The notes under the pieces are model-generated. The model did no database searches and was not told where the DNA came from. It saw only the letters and a program-made list of their open reading frames with translations. A stretch of DNA of 64,000 bases from Zantedeschia hybrid cultivar (lineage: Eukaryota; Streptophyta; Magnoliopsida; Alismatales; Araceae), in assembly GCA_030544215.1 (NCBI GenBank), contig JARZZO010000003.1:37142379-37206378 (forward strand), in the 5' to 3' direction. Position 1 is the first letter of the stretch, and each line of letters begins with the position of its first letter. Position numbers and translations under genes: made by a program. This document shows, in pieces, positions 20,457 to 30,624 of this stretch.

Positions 20457-23400
20457 TGTTATATCTAGATCTCAAGCCCATTAATTTATTAATGGGCCAA
20501 GGTTAATTGAGCCTAATTAAATTTAAATAAGTCTAAATAAATCAATTAATGGGCCAAAATGATTTAAATATATTTAATATTTATTTAATAATATAATAAT
20601 AGATTTAGAATGGATAAGTCATTAGTTGAGTCAAAACAAGCCCAATAAACTCATTAGTGACCCAATTAGTAGTTAGTTTCCAACATTTGGTCAAATTTTT
20701 GGATCTGAAAACTGTGATAAAGTGTTGTTTTACAAGCGCAATAACTTCGTGCTTAAATAACAAAAAATGATATGGAATATATGGTTGGAAAGAGAATATA
20801 AAAGACTACAACTTTATCAAAAAGACTAAAAACTAGTTTCGACGTTTAAGGGGTCGAATAGGAGGGGGTTTATGGGAGGAAACCCATTCTGCACGAAAAT
20901 CTGGGTTCCTAGTTTGAATCGGAACACTTTAGCTTGTTGGTTAATAAAGGTACGGTTTGACTTCGACTTAGAAACTTTGGGAGCTTAATTTTGGTAGTAT
21001 TACAAAGTCAAAATAGTATATATGAGGCATTAGAGTCGTACATAAGGCCTCCTCCACGCAACCCCAAGATAAGAGATAAGAACATGTTGTTCTTCATGAG
21101 AAAGAAATATTTTGATTTAATTCTTTTTGGAAATTGATCCTAATGGATGTATTATTGTTCTTTAAGTTTTAGAGGTCGTGGGAGAAGCCTTAGATAACAA
21201 GAAAATCGATCTTGGAGTGCTAGAAGGTGTTTAAAAGGCATTAAAGGGGAGTGTTCTCCGTGTTCTTGAGGTAAGTGATGATAACCTATTGAATGATATT
21301 TTGTAGCAATATGAAAACTTTGTTTTGATTTTCAAAAGTGGTCAAACATACTTTCTAGAACCATAATCTATCAATCCATGACCTTATGGTACACTTTGAT
21401 CTATGAATTTTTGATCAAATTCATAAAATCCTATATTCTGAAAATTCAAGACCTATAACTATGTTCGTCAGCACCTACACCTACGATTTTCAGAAGCTAT
21501 GGCAAATTTTCAGCTTGAACTTAAATTGATCATAACTCTTTTGTTCTTTAGCCGATTGACTTGAAATTTTGAACACACTTTGATCTCAACCTATTATACC
21601 TTCTGGAAATATCTCATAAATTTTAGATACTATGTACTTATTATTCTGCTATTTATTCGACTGGCTCAATTTGACTTAAGTTATTTATATATCATTTGAT
21701 GCTCTAAATCATTCGTTTGATGTCGGAATTACATGAAACTTTGTCCTTATGATTCCTTTGACTTCTTGGACATGTTAACCATGTTTGATAATTTTCTAAA
21801 TCTGTTTGCTATTTTTGGGTTTATTTGATCATTTTTCATCGATGAAAATTAGTTTTATTAGCCGAAAATTATAATTCTTTGTCCGAAAAATCTAAGAAAA
21901 TTTCAATAGCGTACGCTTCTGTCTATTAACCTATTTTGATCAGTGTTACTCTAATTATTCATCTATATGACCATGTTGACTCTTTAAGTGACTATTTTGT
22001 ATATAAAAATATATACTTTAACTCTTATATGTAAGTATCATGATGGGGCAGAATCCGATTCGGCCCATTAGCAGCCCAACAACAGCAGCCTAGCAGTAGC
22101 GGCCCTTGGCCCAAAAAGTGGCCCTGAGCCCAACTGCCTTCAGTGTTAGCGGCCAGCAGCATTCAGCCCAATTGGCCCTCGGCCCAGCAAGTGGCCTTCA
22201 GCCCAATTGGCCCTCGGCCCAGCAAGCGGCCTTCAGCCCAATTGGCTTTCAGCCCACAAGCGGCATTCGGCCCAGCAGCGGCCCCCGGCCTTCGGCCCAG
22301 TAGCCACATCCGGCCCACTCCAGTGGGAGGGTTAGGCGCTATGGCGATTTACCAGTAACCCAAACATAGTCCTATATCGGCTGCCACCACCAAGTAACCT
22401 CTATCCTCCATTATAAATAGACGGCTATTTATTACAAAAGGTATGTCTTCTTGACCAAGGACAATAGTCCAAAAGCATTAAAGCTTCCTCTTCTTCCTTC
22501 CCTTTTGAATCGAATCTTCTTTAGAAGCTGACTTAGCCATCTGAGGGGGTTCTCTTGGGCCGAAGCCCGGGACCCTCACTGACTGGTTCTTCTTGCAGGG
22601 GCTTCGGTTCAAATCTTCGCCGACCTCTCCGAGCCGACCTCGGCCACCGGTCTCGGTTTTCTTCCTCTGGTCTCGGCGTCGCCCTTCACCGGTCGGGTCC
22701 CCTTCGGCCCCGCGGAGTCCGCTTTGCCCTCGGCAAGCTTTCTCCCGGGTGCCTCTCGGCTTTGGAGCCTCGGCCCCGTACTCCGTCCACATCTCGGTCC
22801 GGATCTCTGTCGGTCTTCTTCTTCGACCTAATTATTTTCGGATTCTAATCTCGGAATTCGACCGTGATAGCTTCGGCTACATCATATCATTATGCCAAAT
22901 TAATTTTCAAATCTATGATGATTATGAAATCTGTGAAAATATATTTATGCCATATTTATTTGATATATGTTTAGACATTGCCATCTTAAGGAGATTGGAG
23001 CTCATTCAATAAGCATACGTAGATGAGTTCTACCCGTGGGCAACGGAAAATCGCGGTGATTGTGTTTTGTTTGCAGTTATCCGAGGTGGGACCATAGACT
23101 TTCCCGCTATACATATGCCATGATCTTAGCATACTTACCTATAGGCTTTGATATTTGTTTGTTCGGCTCCTTATATGGTCGTTGAATGCATGTCTATTTG
23201 ATACGTTTGGGTTTGATTTGTTTGGCACATAATTATGAAACATAATTTGGTATTCATATCCATTTGATTCATCTTATAATCTACTCAATTTTCTCTTTTG
23301 ATATCTATGCTCAATTATTTTGATTTCAGCTTATTTAATTAAGAATCTATATTCATTCTGATTAGTTGTTCGGACGATATGGAGTTTGATTTGATAAGCT

Positions 23401-24091
23401 ACTATTCCATGACAAATTTGTTATATGTTCAGTTCGATATGTTCAATTTGATATGAATATATTTTAATCATGGCTAGTAGACTTATTCAGTTAAATCAGA
23501 ATATGATCATGCCTTATATGCTATATATTAGTTCAATTTGTTCTTACTATTAGAAAATACATGTGATTTGCTAATTTATATTTGACTATGTTTTGTATCA
23601 TGATCTTATTTGAGTTATATGTAGAATTGTGAATCGTATGTATATTTGATATTATCCATTTTCAATTATTATATTGTTAGCATTTGTTAAGTTTGATTTG
23701 CCTACTGAGTGGTTGTACTCATAAACTCTATTAACATTTTCAGAGACTGAGGAGAAATAGTTAGCTAAGGGATATGACTTTGCTTAAGGAATTGAATTCA
23801 GATTCATTTGGAGGTTATCTATGATTAGATTAACTGTTTTATTAGATTTGATGTAGTAGGAACTTGAGAGAGTATATGTACTTTTATATTGCTTTAGTGA
23901 GTTGAGAGATTTTATTTATGTTGCATGTTTAATGAAATTTGAAGATCTTGGTTATGACAATAGAATGGAATATTTAGATTTAATGATGGTAAATGGCATG
24001 TTTATTGCTTGGTTATTTATCTCTCATCATTCATTAGGTAACTTGAATCCGAAGTGAGTATGAATGACTAAACTGGATTAGGGACGTAACA
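20457..24091 (+). repeat. Long LTR (about 3.6 kb) of gypsy element J
   Basis: It starts TGTTATATCTAGATC and ends GGGACGTAACA, which gives TGTTA/TAACA inverted ends, with a PBS-like sequence just beyond. Contents: an AT-rich first 1.5 kb; a block (22060-22320) of repeated CAGCCCAATTGGCCCTCGGCCCAG-like units; GC-rich pyrimidine-biased sequence to about 22830; then AT-rich sequence. No supported gene was found inside; short open frames lie in the repeat and GC-rich blocks and resemble no family. Only one LTR is in view, so the boundary rests on the end motifs, the PBS and the following gag. Confidence 0.65.
22060..22320. repeat. GGCCC-rich short tandem repeat in LTR J
   Basis: About eight irregular copies of a 22-30 bp unit containing CAGCCCAATTGGCCCTCGGCCCAGCAAG are present. 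The units alternate complementary GGGCC/GGCCC pieces, so the array can fold. Confidence 0.6.
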
Positions 24092-24094
24092 ATG

Positions 24095-24107
24095 TGGTAT
24101 CATAGCA
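24095..24107 (+). promoter_or_regulatory. Primer binding site of element J
   Basis: TGGTATCATAGCA, one base from TGGTATCAGAGCA, three bases after the LTR end. This is an initiator-Met tRNA type site. Confidence 0.7.
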
Positions 24108-24250
24108 TATAAATCATGAGAAAACATTAACCATTACTATCTGATCGTAAGCCATACCAAACTAAATTGTGAGAGTGTGGTTAGGATAGTCAGCATAGGC
24201 TGCAATTCCTAAAGATGGAAGCTAATTGGGCTTTATTTGATTTTCAGACT

Positions 24251-24969
24251 ATGGCTATAACGAGAACGGGGGCTGGGAATAGAACACCCATCATTAAGCC
24301 TGTTAGCACTGAGGAGTCTCCAGCTCAGAGAGGCTTAACTCGTGGTGATACCCAAACTACTCCAAGACAGGGGGGGTGCAAATCAACCCTCTGGCCATGC
24401 CACATGGAGATGTTGTGGCTTTTCTACAGGCTTTTCAGGTCATGGTCCAAACTATGCAAACATAGGCTACAGAGCAAGCTCAGGTGGCACTACAGACTCA
24501 GACCGCTCCGATGACTACATCTGAGGCAGCGATGATGGAAAAGTTCAAGAAACTCGGGCCTCCTTCTTTTATGGGGGAGAGTAGGCCAGAGGTTGCTGAA
24601 CCATGGATTCGACAGATCGAGAAAATCTTTGCGGCCATCAGTTGTGCAGAAGAAGATAAGGTCAGGTTGGAAACCTTCATACTCGAGGATCGGGTAGACT
24701 TTTGGTGGAGTTCCGCTAATAGGACTATTTTTGCTGGTCAAGATGGGCGATCATGTGGAAGGACTTCCTGACTGCTTTCCGAGAGCAGTACTTTCCAACT
24801 TACATTAGGGATGCTAGAGTTACTAACTTCCTTACTCTAACACAAGCGACGATGATAGTGGTCGAGTATGAGGCCATGTTTGTTGAATGGGGCGCTTTGC
24901 ACCTAATTTCTTCACTATGGAAGAGGAACGAGTCAAGAAGTTTGTCAATGGACTGATTGGGGCTATTCA
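24251..24969 (+). pseudogene. chromovirus gag of element J (broken, truncated)
   Basis: This is gypsy chromovirus Gag. It starts at the ATG at 24251, about 150 bp after the PBS. The capsid-domain signature is clear: FKKLGPPSFMGESRPEVAEP, WIRQIEKIF, FWW, then in another frame FLTAFREQYFPTYIRDARV and MIVVEYEAMF. At least three frame changes are needed (near 24370, 24745 and 24895), and one TAG lies at about 24462-24464 between ACA and GCT, likely from CAG. The domain order matches Tekay/Reina-like gag but the sequence is clearly different from element R. The gene stops at 24970, where copia LTR K is inserted or joined; zinc knuckle, protease and pol are not found to the right. Confidence 0.78.
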
Positions 24970-25938
24970 TGTAAGGAATCGTCAGAATGCAACGGACTAA
25001 ATAAAATTTAACGGGAAGAACCGTTCTTCACGTTTGCGGGGTTTCGAATCTCTTGTGGATTGAACCTTTTTGGTAATCGCACACGAGCACGATCTCCAGA
25101 GGTATCCACATGAGCTCCCAACGCAGACGCGATTTCCTCCTCGGCTTGAGTACTTCGACCCGATCTCAAATCCACCATACAACTGAGAAGAGAGAGTGAT
25201 CTTCTTCAAGAGAGAGAGGAAGAGAGAGAGAGAAGAGAGAAAAACTCTAAGAGCTAGTTGTGTTATGTACGTGTACTACCACCACCCTCCCCTTGGCCTC
25301 CTTTTATAACAATTATAGATAAGGCCAAAGATTAATCCTCATGATTATCCAAGAGCTTGGCCTTGGATAATTCTCCATTTAAATATTCATGTTTATCCTG
25401 AAGCTTTTTACAAAATTCCAGATAAATATAATATTTAACATCTCTCACCATCTTACGAGAACACTTATATGTGTGACCCTCTAGGCCCATATATCAGTCT
25501 GATTTTAGGCTCACTAAACTTAGAACTAATTTTAAAGTTTAGTATTTATTAATTATTATTTAAACATCATATGTTAAATAATTAATTCAATAAATAAGTA
25601 GTTTATCATCCGATGATTAATCTACTTGACCTTCTGACCATGAACGGCACCAAACACTATCTCATAATCCCAGAAGATATAGGAGATACTATTCCCTTTA
25701 TTTGAACATTTCCGTCTGCAGATACCGCACAGATAAAATCCTTCACTCATCCAATGTCCCAATAACGCAAGGGTATGGTTTCATAGTCAAAACCTTTATC
25801 GTATTATTTAAATGGATTCCAGTACTAAGTTAACTTCTAGAAAGAGATCACTTCAGTTGACCCTGACCAGGGATTTTTGTGTACACATCCATAAGACATT
25901 CTCTCTCCAGTCGTATATCAAGAGTGAGTGATCCCCTG
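24970..25938 (-). repeat. copia LTR K, first part
   Basis: A minus-strand LTR of the same family as element O. It starts TGTAAGGAATCG and includes CGGGAAGAACCGTTCTTCACG and TGTGACCCTCTAGGCCC. It is interrupted at 25939 by solo LTR L and resumes at 27232. Confidence 0.8.
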
Positions 25939-27226
25939 TGTAGACACGCTAATTTTGATTTCATATTGAGTAAATTTCATATCATAATTATAATGCCCCA
26001 AAATGGTCTGATATTTAATCGTTAATTAATTTTTATTGATTTTTCTCGAATTTTGTTAATTAGCGTCGCCCGTGCACGACGCCATTTAGATTCCTAGCCG
26101 AAATCAGTTCGGAATTAAATTTCCAAATTCATATAGATTTAACTGAATAGCGTCGCCTAAGGGAGACGCCATTTAAGTCCTAATCTATTTGGATTTCTAA
26201 TTTTTAATTAAAATTAATTTCCTAATTATCTAAAGAACGCCGCCATTGGGAGACGCGATTTAAGTTTCCTAATATTTTTCAGTTTCCTTTTTGGATTTCC
26301 TTTCTATTTTGGCCGCTTTAATTAACCAAATGGCGTCCCGTCTGGGTGACGCGATTTATGAGTTTCATGATAAACATGATTTGGCCGAGATAATCCGGTT
26401 TCCTTAGTTGGAAAGGTTGCTAACTCCTCCATGCTCATCCAAGGTAAGTCCGACTGCGGGAGAGAGTCCTTTTGAAGCCCTAAACACCCTTAAACCTATT
26501 CTTATAAATACAACACCCTTTGGACCTTTGAAAAAGGTTGGCCATTGGTGATTTTGAAGCTCAAGGCAAGGTGTTTGAAGGCTCTAGAGAAAAAAAACGT
26601 GGACAACAAGAAAGGCTTCATCTAAGACTTCTTCTTCCTCATCCTTTAAATATCTTGAAGTCCAAGACTATGGAGGAGCCAACTAACCATCTTCTTTTCC
26701 TAATTTCTTTCTAAACTTTTCATTAATTTCATATGGTTTATTCATTATTTTTTTCATAGTCCATCATCATCATCATCACTTCATATTCACACACATCATT
26801 ATTTCCCACACCAACATGCATATTAGGATTTTAAAGAACAACAATCAAGTGAGTAGATTAGTTTAGTTGCATGTTTGAATTTCTTATTAAAATAGATACT
26901 ACTCTACTCTAGTTCTAATTAGAATTTCTACTTTTGTTTAATCTTTCTTATAAGGTACAAAGAAGAAGAAAGAAGGAAATCTAAAGGAATAACCATTAAG
27001 AAATCAAAAGCAAGAACATTTTACAAAAAGGGTTCTCTTTCTTTGGCCGGCCAAAGAGAGGGAATCAAGGACTCAATCTCCCGAATTTAAACAGGTAAGC
27101 GATCAATCTTTCTTTTGAAACATTACAGTTTCAGGCGATCACGTTTTCTATAGTTTGAATAGTTTTATTATTTATATGAATAACATAAAATTTATGAACA
27201 TCACACACACGATTTGAGCACCTACA
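25939..27226 (+). repeat. Tat-like solo LTR L
   Basis: A 1288-bp unit with ends TGTAGACACG and GAGCACCTACA, flanked by CCCTG (25934-25938) and CCCTA (27227-27231), a target duplication with one change. The sequence on both sides is continuous copia LTR. It carries four palindromic units with GCGTC/GACGC arms (26060-26360). The stretch from about 26780 to 26960 resembles unit H. No PBS or coding sequence adjoins, so it is a solo LTR left by recombination. Confidence 0.8.
26060..26360. repeat. Palindromic units (GCGTCGCC / GACGCNATTTA) in L
   Basis: Four units sit at about 26062-26090, 26144-26176, 26231-26264 and 26327-26359. Each reads roughly (A/G)CGTCGCC, 6-8 variable bases, then GACGC(C/G)ATTTA. 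Arms are complementary and the middle varies. The same unit occurs in Tekay LTRs N, P and R. Confidence 0.75.
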
Positions 27227-27231
27227 CCCTA

Positions 27232-27697
27232 TTGTTCACTGAATTACCTTCGCAAGCTTTCCACTGTGTCTGACAGACTGACTATCGTAGACTTAATGAA
27301 TAAAGTCCATAAGCCAGAGAATCAAGTTACAATGGTCTACAAGCAAGGTATCATTGGTGACTCAGGTCAAAGTACCAACTGCGCTCCTACAACGATTGAA
27401 TTCCTTGGTTGACTATTAGGTATAATCACCATCTAGGAATTCTAATTTGGATCTGTTCAGTTTACTCATTCTCTAATCAGTACCCACAAGTTTGTCTTAG
27501 TGTCACCACACGAATGAATGTGAGATTATTCACCCTCATCGCCTGAGCAAAAATAACCTGTGTCGATCTTATCAGATATTTAATGTTCAATTCAAATATC
27601 TTATAATCGAGAACTATTTAAGATAAGTGACTAAGAATATTGATCTCACTATCTTGATCTCATCATGATTCTATATCACATACATTTGTCACTTCTT
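27232..27697 (-). repeat. copia LTR K, second part (truncated)
   Basis: K continues from TTGTTCACTGAATTACCTTC to ACATTTGTCACTTC, where similarity to LTR O is lost. The terminal ~110 bp of the LTR, including the CCAATTCTAACA end, are missing. Confidence 0.75.
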
Positions 27698-28122
27698 GCC
27701 TTATGGGGAGGGTACTTCCATCGCCGCATTATGGCTTGGAGATGATGGACACTTCAAGTTATAATATTTTGAGCATCTTTGGTTTGTTCTAGGATTATAA
27801 ATAACACTTTTAGGCCCACTTGTGGCCCATTTCGTTGCTTTGTTATTCTAGTAAGTTACCGTGGGCATTTTAGTCTTTAATGTCTATCTAGGATATAAGA
27901 GTCTTTGTTGTTTTGTTTAAAAAATGTAAGAGTCATGTGTTTCTATGAGCTCTCTATAAATAGAGGCTCACCCCTCTTCTAATGGGCAACATGAATGAAA
28001 ATTCTCAGTTTCAGAATTCTAGCAGTAAGAAACCATTGTACGAGTGTGAAACTCCTAAAAGGGAGACGTGAAAAGCCTTCTTCCCACTCCATAACCCCCA
28101 CCTTCTTCCCCTCCATTCTCTC
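27698..28122 (+). mobile_element. Unclassified LTR-like block M, first part
   Basis: This sequence resembles no other element in the window. It contains a clear TATA box, TATAAATAG at 27955-27963, in GAGCTCTCTATAAATAGAGG, followed by a CT-rich stretch. The arrangement is like a short copia-type LTR promoter, but no second copy, PBS or coding region confirms this. It is split at 28123 by Tekay solo LTR N, with CTCTC target duplication copies at 28118-28122 and 36801-36805. A host promoter remains possible. Confidence 0.4.
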
Positions 28123-29024
28123 TGTAACAACCTGCCACCCTATAATCGGGGATCCGATTACTAAATGGGTACCGAATCGTTAAAAATTGGAGCCAAGCTA
28201 GGATGTCGATAAGTCTACGAAATAAATGATAAACTAAGATAAATATTCCACATCACATCGAATTGTAAAGGAAGTGTAAGAATTAAAAATTATTACAATT
28301 CGACTCGATTCAACAAATAATTACATATTCCAACTGAAAAGAAATAATTAAGCATACAAGACTTAAAGGAAAATAATAACTACATCGGTGCATACCCCAG
28401 AATAGTGGTCGCTGGTGCGCAACCCAAGACGGAACACTCCACGCTATGCCTGCCTGGAACCCTTACCTGAAAACGGCAGGGGTAAGTCTTATCGAAATGG
28501 ACTCAGTAGGGATCCTCTGATCCCCACCACCCACTCACGTACCCACAAGTGAAACCACACAAGCATAGGCAATTAAATAAGTAAAGTAGTAAATACAACT
28601 CCCAAAGATTCTCAAATTTCGATATAAAACACATTCATTTGTAAATGCAACATGCACAACTCTGAAACCACTCTACCATGGAGTCCACAACTAGTGCCTC
28701 GGCTAAACACACAAACCACGCAATCGAACGCGGAAAACACAGACCCACTGGGACCAAACAGCAACCCTTCGGATAGCACGCTGGCTACTCCGGCCTGTCT
28801 GGCTCTAGATGGTTCTGCTTCCCCCAACTACAAGTGACACTCTGCATGTACCACTCCCACACCGGTACTAGCTACACCCCAGGGTACACCAGGTGACCCA
28901 CTCTCTAGGCTTCACCCCACCACTCCCACACCGGCGCCGTGTCACTCCCACACCGACACAGGGTGCCTAAGCGCTAACAACTGTAACTCTAGGTCCACGA
29001 TCGCATAAAACACAACACAGTGCG
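28123..29024 (-). repeat. Tekay-type solo LTR N, first part
   Basis: A minus-strand Tekay LTR beginning TGTAACAACCTGCCACCC, the mirror of the GGGTGGCGGGTCGTTACA end at 57533. It is interrupted by copia element O at 29025; GTGCG at 29020-29024 is the left target duplication. The LTR continues at 35583. Confidence 0.85.
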
Positions 29025-30610
29025 TGTAAGGAATCGCCATGAACGTAGCGGAAATAAAAATGATTCCATTGTATCGGTTGCTGGGGTCGTAAAACGGACA
29101 TTAAAATCTAAGCGGGAAGAATAGTTCTTCACCTTTGCGGGGTTTCGAATCTCCCATGGATGATGCCGACTCGGTATTCGCGCACGCGCACGATCTCTAG
29201 AGGTATCCACACGAGTTCCCGCAGCAGACGCGATTTCCTCCTCAACTTGAGTGCTCTGACCATATCTCAAATCCACCATGCGCGGAGAGAGACAGATCCA
29301 CTCCAAGAGGGAGAGAAGGAGAGAGAGAGAGGAGAGAGAGAATCTGGGGAGTAAAATTCGTCCAACTAACTTTTTACCTCTCCCCCTTGGCCCTCCTTAT
29401 ATAGAAATAAGGATAAGCACAAGAGTTAATCCTCATGATTATCCAAGAGTTTGGCCTTGGATAATTCTCCATTAAATCTTCATGTTTATCCTGCAGCTTT
29501 TCACAAAAACCCAGATAAGCATGAAATTTAACATTTCTCACCGTCTGACGAGAACTCTTATGTGTGCGACCCTCTAGGCCCATATATCAGTCTGGTTGCA
29601 GGCCCATTAAGCTTAGAACTGTTTCTTGAGTTTAATATTTATTAATTAACATTTAAACATCATATGTTAAATGATTAATTTAATAAACAAGTAAATTATC
29701 ATCCGATGATTAATTCACTTGGCCTTCTGATCATGAACAACACCAAACACTACCTCATGATCCCAGAAGATATAAGGGATATTGTTCCCTTCAATTGAAC
29801 CTTTCCGTCTGCCGATACCGCACAGATATAATCCTTCACTCATGCAATGTCCCGATAACGCGAGGGTGTGGTTTTATAGTCAAACCCTCTATCGCATTAT
29901 CCAGATGGATTCCAGTACACAGTTAATATCTAGAAAGACATCTCTTTCATTTGACCCTGACCAGGGATTTCTGTGTACACATCCATGGGACATTCTCTCT
30001 CCAGTCTTATACCAAGAGTGAGTGATCCCTTGTTGTTCACTCAATTACCTTCGCAAGCTTTTCACTGTATCTGAAAGACCGATTATGGTGGACTTAATGG
30101 TTAAAGTCCACGAGTCAGAGAATCAAGATACAATGGTCCACAAACAAGGTATCATTGGTGACTCAGGTCAAAGGACCAACTGTGCTACTGCAACGATTGA
30201 ATTCCCTGGTTGACTAATAGGTATAATTACCATCCAGGAATTCTTATTTGGGTCTGTTCAGTGAACTCATTCTCTAATGAGCACCCACTTGTTTGTCTTA
30301 GTGTCACCACACGAGTGAATGTGTGATCATTCACCCTCATCACATGAGCAGACATAACTTGTGTCGATCTTATCGGATATTTAACGTCTATCTCAAATAT
30401 CCTATGATCGAGAACTGTTTAAGACAATTGACTGAGGATATTGATCTCACTATCATGATCTCATCATGATTCAATATCCCATACATTTGTCTATGGACCT
30501 TCATTACGATAGTCGTTTGCGAGAACTATTAAATGTAGAAATAATTGCCTTTATTAATAATCTGAACTAGAATGTACAATAATTGACTTTGAGGCCACCC
30601 AATTCTAACA
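29025..30610 (-). repeat. 3' LTR of copia element O
   Basis: The plus strand reads TGTAAGGAATCG...CCACCCAATTCTAACA. It adjoins the polypurine tract TTCTCCCACTTGG (plus-strand view, from 30611). Nearly identical to 33991-35577. Confidence 0.93.
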
Positions 30611-30624
30611 TTCTCCCACTTGGA

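Noticed and set aside
24970..25016. Continuation of J gag into protease beyond 24969
   Set aside because: Sequence from 24970 is the terminus of a copia LTR (TGTAAGGAATCG), and no further chromovirus coding sequence of this type follows.
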